Assembly: GCA_030248135.1 (NCBI GenBank)
Contig: JASANC010001886.1
Location: 105,157 to 169,156, forward strand
Length of the DNA stretch: 64,000 nt
Direction of reading: 5' to 3'
Source: Theristus sp. LFF4_11
Taxonomy: Eukaryota > Nematoda > Chromadorea > Monhysterida > Xyalidae
Under the pieces are notes generated by a model. The model did no database searches, was not told the origin of the DNA, and was given only the letters and a program-made list of their open reading frames with translations. This document shows, piece after piece, positions 1 through 12,000 of the stretch; position 1 is the first letter of the stretch, and every line of letters begins with the position of its first letter. A program made the position numbers and the translations under genes.

Positions 1-186
1 GCGTTTCGCACAGCCTAAAAAAAGTTCAACGGCATTACACAAATTGAGCGGGTGAAAAGTCTGAAAAGCCACACAAAAACGCGCTTCATCAAGTGCAAAA
101 TCGTTTCTTTTTCCTGATCTGTTTTCCGATCTGCAAACCTTTTTCCATTTTGAGTGTCTGTGCACTCCGCATGCGAACATTTTAAG

Positions 187-226
187 GGGCATTCATGAAG
201 CAGTATTTAGTGACCGAGTATTATCT
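187..226. repeat. Terminal fragment of the hairpin element (motif CATTCATGAAGCAGTATTTAG)
   Basis: The same 30-bp terminus recurs at 3720-3755 (inverted), as both arms of a hairpin at 22918-22997, and at 40286-40318. It adjoins a larger inverted-repeat element here, so it is probably a truncated or nested insertion. Confidence 0.6.
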
Positions 227-228
227 TT

Positions 229-1150
229 ATTATCTGAAAATGCGGGAGACGCATATAAAAGGAGGAATATGGCTTTGTGTAAGCAGTGACAGACTTGGCT
301 CGACAACACTTTTCAAGTCTCTGATGTGGTACACACGGATACAAGTACATAATAGCTATATTTTTGCGCCGCGTTTGTTTTACTGAAAAGCGTAAAAACT
401 TTAATTTTTTTAAATTGTCCTCTTCAGTTCAATCTAAAATCACACCATGTGCGAAATTCTGTAAATTCTGTGCAAAAACAGAAAAATCAGAGATTGCAAA
501 ACATTGCTGCATGTAGCTTTATCGTTGTTACTAACGTACGCACCGCTGTGTACACACCAGAACCAGTGACAGAATGGTGTTGTCTGCCGTTGATTTTCAC
601 CCTTTTTACCAAACTCTTGTGGCAGGATAAACCGTCTGTCCCGTGAGTAATTGCCTTTGCCACAGATGGAAACCTTGCGTTCCGATATACCTCTGCGATA
701 CACTTTGTCCTGGGCAAAGCAGTGTCAGCGATCCAAAGTCTGATCTGATGTTTTGCCCAGACCATAAGATCTGTCTGTGGTAAAACACCTTCGGTAGTTC
801 TGCCTGGTGTCCGTCGCAGTGACGAGCCAGGGGACACCGCGGTATGCGTCTACCTGGCGAAACCGCAAACAGCGAACATTATGTATTGATCGTTATTTTA
901 GTGTTTTTAGTGGTCGCTAAATGCCCGAAATACCGCAAATGTGAAAGTTTCATTTGTCTACAAAGTACGAGGGTTGCCATGTGCAACCGAATTTAATGAA
1001 TAAACGGCGCAAAAATATGGCTCTTATGTACTTGTATCCGTGTGTACCACATCAGAGACTTGAAAAGTGTTGTCGAGCCAAGTCTGTCACTGCTTACACA
1101 AAGCCATATTCCTCCTTTTATATGCGTCTCCCGCATTTTCAGATAATATT
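229..1150. mobile_element. Non-autonomous element with ~135-bp terminal inverted repeats (family R1, copy 1)
   Basis: The left end begins TATTATCTGAAAATGCGGG and continues for about 135 bp; the right end at about 1014-1150 is its reverse complement. Two more copies occur at 7122-7944 and 32367-33424 with the same ends and a related interior. No transposase is encoded. The terminal repeat contains CATATAAAAGGAGG, which resembles a TATA box, but no promoter activity can be claimed. In all three copies a satellite array follows directly, so R1 is the outer part of a larger composite unit. Confidence 0.75.
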
Positions 1151-1244
1151 CTGACTTTTACATGAGCCGCGAAGGTCGGACCAAATTCACAATTCGTTGG
1201 TCACACACATTCTTCTAAACCCCGGAGAACTCAGGTTTTTCATT

Positions 1245-2205
1245 TTTCGTTTTTGGGCCGATTTCGCCTATGCTATTTCCACGGCCGATTCGCCCGAAAT
1301 CGTCACGGTTCAGTACCTAGAATTGCTCACATAAAAAAACTGACCCAAAAGCCGTGATCGGCGCAATGAATTACCCTGGACAACACAATTTTCTTGTTTT
1401 TCATTTCTGGACCGATTTCGCCAATTTCCACGGCCGATTCGCCCGAAATCGTCACGATTCGGTATCTAGAATTGCTCACATAAAAAAACTAATCCAAAAT
1501 CCGTGATCAGCGCATTGAATTACCCTGGAAAACACCGTTTTCTTGTTTTTCGTTTCTGGACCGATTTCGCCAATTCCACGGCCGATTCGCCCGAAATCGT
1601 CACTATTCAGCATTTAGAGTTGCTCACATAATAAAACTAAAAGCAAATTTGCGATCAGCGCATCGAAGAACCCCGCAATTCATTATTTTCTCATTTTTCC
1701 TTCATGGACCGATTTCGCCAAATTCCACGGCCGATTCGCCCGAAATCGTCACGATTCAGCATCTAGAGTTGCTCACGTAAGAAAACTAATACAAAATACG
1801 TAATCAGCGCATTGAATTCCAACGGACTAGACAAGTTTCCTATTTTTTGTTTTTGGACCGATTTCGCCAATTTTCACGGCCGATTCGCCCGAAATCGTCA
1901 CGATTCAGTATATAGAGTGCTCACATAAGAAAACTAATACAAAATACGTAATCAGCGCATTGAATTACCCCGGACTACACCACTTTCTCATTTTGTGTTT
2001 TTGGACCGATTTCGCCAATTTCCACGGCCGATTCGCCCGAAATCGTCACGATTCAGTATGTCGAGTTGCTCACATAAGAAAACTAACCCGAAATCCGTGA
2101 TCAGCGCATTGAATTACCCCGGAATACACCACTTTCTCATTTTTTGTTTTTGAACCGATTTCGCCAATTTCCACGGCCGATTTGCCCGAAATCGTCACGA
2201 CTTTG
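1245..2205. repeat. Satellite A array, ~149-bp unit, about 6.5 copies
   Basis: The core CGGCCGATTCGCCCGAAATC returns about every 149 bp (near 1281, 1430, 1577, 1727, 1880, 2029 and 2176). Each unit also carries GAGTTGCTCACATAA and GTGATCAGCGCATTGAATTA, with moderate divergence between units. The same satellite occurs in opposite orientation at 30935-32290. Confidence 0.9.
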
Positions 2206-2890
2206 GTTATTTAACAGCTATTCCTCAGATTTTTTTAAAAATAAAAGTCAAATTCAAACTCTCCGTTGTTGGTTACCCTTAGAAACTTTTTGATTTGTCA
2301 AATAACGGGTTGTTACACGCGCAGAAATCGCAAATACACGTCAAAATAAGCATTTTTCGTAATTTTGTACAAACAAGCTAAATTTTTAGCCTTGAGAAGC
2401 ATCGGAGAAAAAAATGAATGCGAAATTTGAAAATCCCGAAGATTTTTACCCTAGAAAATGTTTTTCTCATAACAGTCAGAATTTTATTTATATCACTGAA
2501 ACTGCGTACACATTTTATGACATGGTCGAAAAAAAGGGGTATAGAAGAATAAGAAACAGCGAATTCAGAATCGATGTTTTGCGCACACAGCGTGTGTAGA
2601 AGATCACCACGAAAAAATTTCTGGTGCACACAGTGTATCTGTGGATTGTCTGCCTGTGTGCCGCAGAAAAAAATCTCAGCTCCTTTTATGTTCACAGAGC
2701 GAGGCAAAGTAAGTTAGGAATTTACGCGCGAGCGACTGACGGGCCATATTATGCCTGCATCCGCTGTCCGCTCCGGTCCGCTTCGCTCGCGAATGGGCAT
2801 GATTATTAAACGTGACCCAATATGCGTTTGCACGCACAGATAGAGAAAATGTTTCATGGCTGCGCGGCAATTTGAAATCAGCGAAACTTA
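2206..2890. repeat. Degraded conserved end of composite unit 1
   Basis: Bases 2520-2600 (AAAAAGGGGTATAGAAGAAT and following) and the GC-rich block at 2755-2800 resemble the stretch next to the satellite at 11150-11425 and 30245-30500. Open frames here are short and have no recognisable protein, so this is read as repeat. Bases 2890-3100 hold no supported feature. Confidence 0.5.
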
Positions 2891-3107
2891 ACGTGTTCTG
2901 ACGGCAGATTTGTGCAAGAAATTGAGAAAAAAAAACAATTGGAATTTTTTCTCATCACATAAATTTATTTTATTTCATATTCGAATTACGTCCAGGCGCG
3001 TTTTATTCAGGCGAATTACGAATTTTTTTTCAGCTGTGCGGCTTTTCCACACATCATTCAACATTACTCGGCCTCCTTCGTACGAAAATACATAGCACAT
3101 AGCTATG

Positions 3108-3690
3108 TTTTCACGGGGGGGGGGTACAATTCCGGCCCGCTAATTCCGGCCTGAAGAATTCCGGCCCGCTCATTCCGGCCCAAAGAATTCCGGCCCGAAG
3201 AATTCCGGCCCGGAGAATTCCGGCCCGGAGAATTTTCGCCAGCACGAACAATATTAAACCACACGAAGTGATTTTGGTAATGAAATAATAAAATAAAAAT
3301 ATCGATGTTCACATGTTACAGTGTATTTTCAATGATGTTCGTCCTGTTTGCTTTTTTGGAAAGTGAAACCTTTTGGAAAAAAAGAAACTACAACTAAATT
3401 TTTAATTTTTTTTATCATGAACAGGATTTGTGACCCTTTTACCTTATCAAAAGGCTTGGCTTAGGATTAGGAACCTACAACAAGTCACTGCAAGCAAGTT
3501 CTAAACAAAAATAAAAAATCACTTTAAGAATTTATTTACCAAAAATCACTTCGTGTGGTTTATTATTGTTCTTGCTGGCTAATTCTCCGGGCCGGAATTC
3601 TCCGGGCCGGAATTCTTCGGGCCGGAATTCTTCGGGCCGGAATGAGCGGGCCGGAATTCTACGGGCCGGAATTTCGCGGGCCGGAATAGT
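3108..3690. mobile_element. Foldback-type element with minisatellite arms (FB copy 1)
   Basis: Both arms are tandem copies of a roughly 16-17 bp motif (AATTCCGGCCCGAAG on the left, CTTCGGGCCGGAATT on the right), so the arms are inverted relative to each other. Inside the arms is a shared ACCACACGAAGTGATTTTGG sequence, also inverted. Terminal inverted repeats made of short tandem repeats are the hallmark of Foldback/Galileo-type elements. A near-identical copy lies at 59045-59630 and a diverged one at 40325-41200. No transposase is seen. Confidence 0.75.
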
Positions 3691-3810
3691 ACACGAGCCT
3701 GTTTTCACACAGTTGCGTGTCACTAAATACTGCCTCATGAATGCAGCTTGACATTTTGAAGCGTAAACGGTCGTGTTTCTGACGTCTGTCTGTATGCGAG
3801 TGCGGGCATG

Positions 3811-5861
3811 TTAATCGTTCATGAAATGGGTGTTCTCACCGACGCCGCTGCTGCGTAATACGGCAACATGCGAACGCGCGTCAAATGCGCCGTCCGTTTT
3901 GATGTCACCGCCATAGAGAGTGCACGTGGACAGGGCACGATCGATCCATGCGGCTGCAACACAGGACGGTGTGGCTGCGCACAGCTGCAACCGGTGTGCA
4001 ATGTGTTTTTTAGCGGTGTGCATTCGTTTTTGACGGCAAAAAACACACGTGCGCAAAGCTGAAGCCAAAACCAAAGACATTTCACCCTGCAGCATGTCCG
4101 CTGATCAACGTTTTGTATCGGCGTGCCAACGCGATCACCGTTCTTCACCGTTGCAGCCGCGCTCCAGTTGCACGCGCGTTCATCGCTGTTGCATTGCTGA
4201 TCAACGCCATTATTGTGATTTTCATTTGTCCACCAGCACTGCGAGTTTGGCACCAGATAGAAATCCCACTTCATATCGTCACCCGTAGTGCCTGGTGTGC
4301 CGAGAAAATTGTGTTTTTTTTAATCTGCACGATCGAACCTGTACACACACTGGGGTAAATGTTGCAATTGTGTCGATTTCGGTTGTTTTGTTTTATTGGA
4401 AACCGCTGTTTCCGAAAATTAGCAAGCGTTTCAAATTTTTGTTTGAATAAATTTTTTTCTGTTCAAATTCAAAATTCTGTTCCGAAATGGAACCAAATCA
4501 CCAAAGAATTCGGAACAATTTCTTTCTTTGTTTGCTGGAAACAAGCTGGAAACAGAAAAACTGTGTGATGTGTTTTGCGGAAACAGTTTCTGAAAACACA
4601 GAGACTGAAGCTGAAAAGCGTGCCAATTTTGTGCCACCAACTTAGCGCTGTCAACTCGGGCATAAAGAAGCGTGTGTTATCGAACGTCGCCACTCCGCCG
4701 GCAAGCGACTTGAATCCGTAGCCGACTTGCAGCTGTTCGTTGAAGATGATGTTCTCATTGACGACCTCCTGCTGACGGTCGTCACTCGCGGCAGCATTCG
4801 ACTTTGGCCACATTGAGACCGTCAAATACTGTGGTCGACCGTCATCGTCTGTATCGTTGAGCTTTTTAAAGATGCGCGTTTCACCGTCGCACAGGTGTAT
4901 GTAGGTGTATCTAATTTCGGACTTGTCGGGCAGATCAATTTTTGAGCAGAAATTCGTCGTTCGCGAGCAGCAAAACGCGAACAGTTCTGCGTGCTCGAGT
5001 GAATCGTCGATCGCCACTAAATCCGTAATCGATAACGCTGCGCTGCATCGACCGTAGTTCTGTGAGCGCCAGTGAAAGAGTTTCGTTCATCAACAGTTTG
5101 GCTTGAAGTTTTTTGTTCACTGCTTGAGAAATGTGTGGTGATTATTCTGTTTTAGATTTTGCAACAGCACAAATTGGTTCGAGAACACTAAAATTTTGAT
5201 GCACAGACAGCTTCAGAGCGTCACTTGCAATTTTAATTCAACGGTGCAAAATTCAACAAGTTCATGAGTTTGAATGAAAAGTGTATGAACGGAATCGGGA
5301 CGAATCAATCTATGAAACGCGAGAAAGCACATTTGGCATGACCAGGAAGAGCCCGATCAACTGGCGTTTTTGTTTACTCGAAAAGAACATACATGTTGTT
5401 TGTGCAAATAGCTTGTGACCGTCCAGCGAGTTGTGGCATGTTTTGTTTCGTCAACACCCCCACTCATCGCTTTCTCAACCGACTCTCTATCTTTGCAGGA
5501 GTGTCTGTAAAACAATCTTTTATCCAAACATGCATTTCTGAGGAAACGCTTCTTGCAAACTCACATTTTTTCAAGTAGTTCGTGAATATTGTCTCTCCAA
5601 TCAATGCCGTATTGCATGCTCTCCAGTGAACTCGACTTTGCAAGAATATCGGCTGCCCAGTCGACTCGATTGCGCTTCGTTATCTGAGAGATGCGATCAA
5701 TAATTGGGCCCCACTACTCTGCGTGCTATTGTTCGCAGAATTACGGAAAAGTCATTGGGTACACAAGCACACGCAGTCGTTGTTACCCGTTTCAGAGTTT
5801 CATCAACACCGTTTACGTCGCTCTTCTCTGCAGCGTGACAGACGCCAACCATTAGCCACAA
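3811..5861 (-). CDS. Gene A: secreted Cys-rich protein with C-terminal PAN/apple-like module (left-arm paralogue of gene D)
   Basis: Unrecognised family. Exons in transcript order: 5861-5787, 5713-5565, 5504-5393, 5059-4642, 4291-4086, 3984-3811 (stop TAA). Every junction has AG/GT borders and compatible phases (0, 2, 0, 1, 0), giving 377 codons plus stop. The first listed exon reads LWLMVGVCHA then AEKSD, like the end of a signal peptide. A tiny upstream exon at 5982-5974 (ATG AAA ACT before GT) would complete it, but this is tentative. Visible motifs are FCCSR..NFC, ETRIFKKLND and VSMWPKS in exon 4, CWWTNE and DQRTCC in exon 5, and LCAAT.SCVAA...TCTLYGGDI in exon 6. The last resembles a PAN/apple domain (paired Cys, then C-x-L). 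Exon by exon it matches gene D. The gene lies downstream of gene B on the same strand. Role is inferred to be extracellular; function unknown. Confidence 0.72.
4298..4641. other. Gene A intron 4 (AT-rich)
   Basis: This intron, 4292-4641, lies between exons 4 and 5 of gene A. It contains several copies of a GTTTCCGAAA/GGAAACAG-like motif but no convincing coding frame. Confidence 0.45.
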
Positions 5862-6083
5862 CTATAATTTTTAAAATGGCCATAATGCTGAAAAAAGCTT
5901 CAACAACAACAAAACGCTGTGAGCAAACACAGTCTTTACGAACACTAGAAACTGTGTACAGCTTTTAAAACACAGTTTTCATTTTTACTGTTTGCAAATA
6001 CTATTGAACGTGGTCTTTTCGAAGAATGTCAATTGAAATAAAAGATCTGCAAAATTCCTGCACACACATTGTTGGTATGACTT

Positions 6084-9000
6084 TTAAAAAAAGCCACGGG
6101 ACAGAACCTGTTTTACGTATCGCACAGCGTCGTTCCACAGGTTCGGATAGACTTCCGGAGGGACTTTTGAAAACGGCATCGGATAGTTGAATAGATGATC
6201 ATAAAGGGAGCCCATCAGGGCACTTGGCTTCTTGACGACGCAGCGATGTTTGAGCGCATCGAGATCGCTAACGTGGTGCCCGTCGATGTAGTGCAACCAG
6301 TTGACAGCGTGCTGTTTTAGGGCATCAATCTTGAACAACAGGTCGCGAGTCACTTGTCCGATTTCATCAGCAAAGTCGGCAGAATCTAGTTCACGTCTGA
6401 TCTCAGATTGCAGCGTCGTAAGCGCTCGTTTTTCAGCGTTCGCAAGTGCGACCGACGAGTCGTGCGTCAGTTCGTGTTCGTGTTCATCAGAGTTTGCGGC
6501 CAGCGCGTTGCCAGCGGCCAGAATCAGCAGCAGTTCGTTTGCGTTTGACGTTCGTTTCGCAATCCCTGCCAGCTTATCGGCGCTCTGTATTGAATATGCT
6601 AGTGCTACATGTTCCATGAAGTACAGCCTATCTCGCTAATATATGCAACTAACTGATTGGTTAGCCAAAGCAATTCTCGGCGCTGATTGGTTGGTTATGA
6701 GCAATTCCCAGCCCTGACGTCATGTTGCATATATTTTTCAGATGGACTGTACACTGGGAAATAAAAAAAAACTCCTATGGGGCTTGAGATGGGTTGGGAA
6801 ACAGTTCTTGTTTGCAAGTCCACGCACCAAAATCATACATTGTAAATGTCTCATAAAAGCTTCTGTTGTTGTGTATTTCCGAATATTTCATGATGTGATT
6901 CACGGAAACACTTTCGAAAATTTCAAAATGCTGAAAACATTTTGAAAAGCAGAGGCAGAGATACGTAGCTGAAACATATATGATCATGGTGCGTAGACGC
7001 GACTTGCATTTTGTAATAAAGTTTGCTGTTTGCGGTGTCGCCTGCCCGGTGCCCCCTGGCTCGGCAGTGGGATGGACACCAGGCAGAACTTCATAAGGTG
7101 TTTCACCACAGACAGATATGATATTATCTAAAAATGCGGGAGACGCATATAAAAGGAGGAATATGGCTTTGTGTAAGCAGTGAAAGACTTGGCTTGACAA
7201 CGCTTTTCAAGCCTCTGATGTGGTACACACGGATACAAGTACACAATAGTAATATTTTTGTGCCGCGTTTGTTTTGCTGAAAAGCGAAAAAAAAACTTTA
7301 AAACTATTTTATAATTGTCCTCTCCAGTTTAGTCTGACATTCTCGAGCGAAATTCTGTAACTCTGTGCAAAAACACAACAATCAGAGACTGCGATTGCAA
7401 AACACTGCTGCGTGTAGCATTATCGTTGCTAACGTAGTGTACGCACCGCTGTGTACACACCAGCACCAGTGACAAAAAGGTATTGTCTTTCGTTAATTTT
7501 CACCCTTTTTTACCAAACTCTTGTTGATTTGCGTGGGAGTATGAATGTAGGCTAAACCGTCCGTCCCGTGAGCAAATTGCCTTTGCCACAGAAAGGGACA
7601 TTGAGTAAACCAATGCCTCTGCGATACACTTTGTCCTGGGCAAACCAGTGTCAGCGATCTAAAGTCTGATTGTTATTTCAGTGGTTTTAGCTTTAGTGGT
7701 CGCTCGCTAAATGCCCGAAATACCGCAAATGTGAAAGTTTCATTTGTCTACAATGTACGAGTACGAGGGTTGCCATGTGCAACCGAAATAATGAATAAAC
7801 GGCGCAAAAATATGGCTCTTATGTACTTGTATCCGTGTGTACCACATCAGAGGCTTGAAAAGCGTTGTCGAGCCAAGTCTTTCACTGCTTACACAAAGCC
7901 ATATTCCTCCTTTTATATGCGTCTCCCGCATTTTTAGATAATATTCTGACTTTTACATAAGCCCCGAAGGTCGGACCAAATTCACAATTCGTTGGGCACA
8001 CATTCTTCTGAACTTTACATTCGGCAACAACACAGGTTTTTCATGGGGCTGGGGTTGGGTTGGGGCAAAAAACTAATTATAATTTCAAAATCTATATATG
8101 AAATTACCCCAGGAAACATTTTTGGTCGGTTATGAGCCAATTTCAGACAAAAATTGAAAGGGCGACATTTGAAACCAGGCTAAAACTCCGAACATTTGAA
8201 AATGCCCAACGTTTTGCCCAAAAAGGGCCGGGGAAAAAGTAGTTGGATTTTCAAAATCTACGGATGAAATTACCCAGGAAACTGTTTTGTTCGGTTGTAA
8301 AACAACTTTAGACAAAAATTGCCCAATTTTTAACCCAAAAAGGGTCGGGGCAAAAAGTAACCGGATTTTCAAAATCTACGGATGAAATTACCTCAGGAAA
8401 CTGTTTGTTTGATTATGAAACAATTTCAGACAAAAATTGAAAGGGCGACGTTTGTAACCAGGTCAAAACCTGCGAACTTTTGAAAATGCGCGATTTTTTG
8501 CCCAAAAAAGGTCGGAGCAAAAAAGTAATTGGATTTTTAAAATCTACGGATGAAACTACCATAGGAAACCATTTTGTTCGGTTATGAAACAACTTTAGAC
8601 AAAAATTGCTCAATTTTTAACCCAAAAAGGTCGGGCAAAAAAGTAACCGGATTTTCAATATCTACAGCTGAAATTACCCGAGGAAACTTTTTTGTTCGGT
8701 TATGAAACAATTTCAGACAAAAATTGAAAGGGCGACATTTGAAACTAGGTCAAAACCTCCGAACTTTTGAAAAGGCCCAATGTTTTACCCAAAAAAGTCG
8801 GGGCAAAAAAGTAATTGGATTTTTAAAATCTACGGATGAAATTACCCAGGAAACTGTTTTGTTCGGTTGTAAAACAACTTTAGACAAAAATTGCTCAATT
8901 TTTTACCCAAAAAAGGTGGGGGCAAAAAAGTAATTGGATTTTTAAAATCTACAAATGAAATTACCCAGGAAAATGTTTTATTCGGTAGTAAAACAACTTT

Positions 9001-12000
9001 AGACAAAAATTGTCCAATTTTTAACCCAAAAAAGGTCGGGGCAAAAAGAAACCGGATTTTCAAAATCTACAGCTGAAATTACCCCAGGAAACTTTTTTTG
9101 TTCGGTTATGCCATAATTTTTAACCCAAAAAGGGTCGGGGCAAAAAAGTCGACATTTGAAACTAGGTCAAAACCTCCGAACTTTTGAAAATGACCAATTT
9201 TTACCCAAAAAAGGTCGGGGCAAAAAAGTAATTGGATTTTTAAAATCTACGAATAAAATTACCCAGGAAACCATTTTGTTCGGTTATGAAACAACTTTAG
9301 ACAAAAATTGCCCAACTTTTAACCCAAAAAGATCGGGACAAAAAAGTAACCGGATTTTCAATATTTACAGCTGAAATTACCCCAGGAAACTTATTTGTTC
9401 GGTTATGCCTAATTTTTAACCTTAAAAGGGTCGAAGCAAAAAAGTAATTGGATTTTTAAAATCTACAGCTGAAATTACCCCAGGAAATTTTTTTTGTTCG
9501 GTTATGAAACAGTTTCAGACAAAAATTGAAAGGGCGACATTTGAAACTAGGTCAAAACCTCCGAACTTTTGAAAATGCCCAATTTTTAACCCAAAAAAGA
9601 TCGGGGCAAAAAAGTAATTGGATTTTTAAAATCTACGGATGAAATTATCCAGGAAACTGTTTTGTTTGGTTGTAAAACAGCTTTAGACAAAAACTGCCCA
9701 AATATTTTTAACCCAAAAAAGGTCGGGGCAAAAAAGTAACCCGATTTTCAATATCTACAGCTGAAATTACTCCAGGAAACTTTTTTGTTCGGTTATGCCC
9801 AATTTTTTACCCAAAAGGGTCGGGGCAAAAAAGTAACCGGATTTTCAAAATCTACAGCTGAAATTACCCCAGGAAACTTTTTTGTTCGGTTATGAAACAA
9901 TTTCAGACAAAATTTGAAAGGGCGACAATTGAAACTAGGTCAAAACCTCCGAACTTTTGAAAATGCCCAATTTTCTACCCAAAAAAGGTCGGGGCAAAAA
10001 AGTAATTGGATTTTCAAAATCTAGGGATGAAATTACCCAAGAAAACCATTTTGTTCGATTATGAAAAAACTTTAGACAAAAATTGCCCAATTTTTTACCC
10101 AAAAAGGGTCGGGGCAAAAAAGTAACCGGATTTTCAATATCTACAGCTGAAATTACCCCAGGAAACTTTTTTGTTCGGTTATGAAACAATTTCAGACAAA
10201 AATTGAAAGGGCGACATTTGAAACTAGGTCAAAACCTCCGAACTTTTGAAAATGCCCAATTTTTACCCAAAAAAGGTCGGGGCAAAAAAATAATTGGATT
10301 TTTAAAATCTACGGATGAAATTACCCAGGAAACTGTTTTGTTCAGTTGTAAAACAACTTTAGACAAAAATTGCCCAATTTTTTACCCAAAAAAGGTCGGG
10401 GCAAAAAAGTAACCCGATTTTCAATATCCACAGCTGAAATTACCCCAGGAAACTTTTTTGTTCGGTTATGAAACAATTTCAGACAAAAATTGAAAAGGCG
10501 ACATTTGAAACTAGGTCAAAACCTTCGAACTTTTAAAAATGCCCAATTTTTTTACCCAAAAAAGGTCGGGGCAAAAAAAGTAATTGGATTTTTAAAATCT
10601 ACGGATTAAATTACCCAAGAAAACCATTTTGTTCGATTACGAAACACCTTTAGACAAAAATTGCCCAATTTTTAACCCCAAAAGGGTCGGGGCAAAAAAG
10701 TAACCGGATTTTTAAAATCTACAGCTGAAATTACCCCAGGAAACTTTTTTGTTCGGTTATGAAACAATTTCAGACAAAAAATGAAAGGGCGACATTTGAA
10801 ACTAGGTCAAAACCTCCGAACTTTTGAAAATGCCAGTTTTTTACCCAAAAAAAGGTCGGGGCAAAAAAGTAATCGGATTTTCAAAATCTACGGATGAAAT
10901 TACCCTAGGAAAGTATTTTATTCGGTTATGAAACCACTGTAGACAAAAATGGAAAGGGCGAACACTTAAAACTGGTGAAAACCCTGCGAACTTTTAAAAA
11001 TGCCCAATTTTTTACCCAAAAACAAGGTCTGGGTAAAAAATTAACCCAATTTGCAAAATCTCCGGATGAAATTACCCCAGGAAACATTTTTGTTCGGCTA
11101 TGAAAATGCCCCAGTTAAAAATTGAAAGTGCTAACACATCTTGATGATATAGCTGAAAAAAAAGGAGAAACAAGAATAAGTAACCAAGATTTCAGAATAG
11201 GTTTTTCGTGTCTACAACGGACGTAAAGAAGTCTGATGGAATTTTCTCTTCGGCACAGTTAGCAACCACTGCAGGTCTCTTCGTGTGCACAGTAACAAGT
11301 TTCCAGCATGTATGTTCGTTGCTGTAGGACAACGCGTAAATTTTGAAAACCCGCGCAGATCCATGTCCAGCCATATAATGCGTGATGCGCTGTCCGCTCG
11401 CTTCGCTCGCTCGCGCATCCGCATGATAATTTTGAATAATTGGATAATTGTTGCTTTTTAAAAGCAGTTGCAATTTGGGTAAGTTTTTACCGACCTTTAC
11501 TGCAGTTATCTCAAGTTTCCCATTGATATCAGTCGTTACTTCGTCCAGAAATTGAAACGTCGCTGAAAATAGACTGTCCGTTTGACTCCGAAGACGTTTT
11601 AGCTCGTTCGAGATTTTGTTGAACGGATTAATGTTGCTGATGTCTTTGTTCAACAGTTGGTAGATGTCAGCATCGAATTGAATAACTTTCATTCGCATAA
11701 TTAGCTGTGCCTCGAGTGCTTCTTTGATGTGGCTCATGATGTTGCCGTTGTTGTTTTGTGTTGCGCGTTTCTGTGTATTGTGTGAAGTAGCTGACAAAAG
11801 GTATTTATCGTCGGAGAAACGCATATTATTTTCAAATGCACGTGTATAGGCCACAGGGTTAAAGGGTTGGCAAAAAATGTAAGCTTTTTCAGTTAAAAAA
11901 AGTTAAAAATAAAAGTCTTTTGGGGGAAGCAAACAAAGATTTTGCAATTAACGCAGCCAAATTTTGGTTATTTTTAAAAACTGCATTTTCAGTAGTTTTT

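Noticed and set aside
1245..2205. CRISPR-like regular repeats
   Set aside because: Units are about 149 bp, diverged, and lack short repeats with unique spacers; they are satellite DNA in a eukaryotic genome.
3103..3312. Open frames rich in GRNSPGRNSS or FRPEEFRPE
   Set aside because: They are translations of the minisatellite arms of the foldback elements and exist in several frames and strands.
4935..5120. Minus-strand frame with NKKLQAKLLMNETLSLALTEL as a gene A exon
   Set aside because: It cannot be joined in phase to the FCCSR frame, whereas the acceptor at 5060 (CTCACAG) and the exon 5504-5393 match gene D exactly.
8130..10412. Many 60-85 aa open frames with KVGAKK or FLGKKL motifs
   Set aside because: They are periodic by-products of satellite B and change frame between units.
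11192..11494. 220-aa minus-strand frame treated as one exon
   Set aside because: Comparison with gene C places a splice donor after AAG at 11495 (GTCGGT), so everything lower is intron plus element tail.
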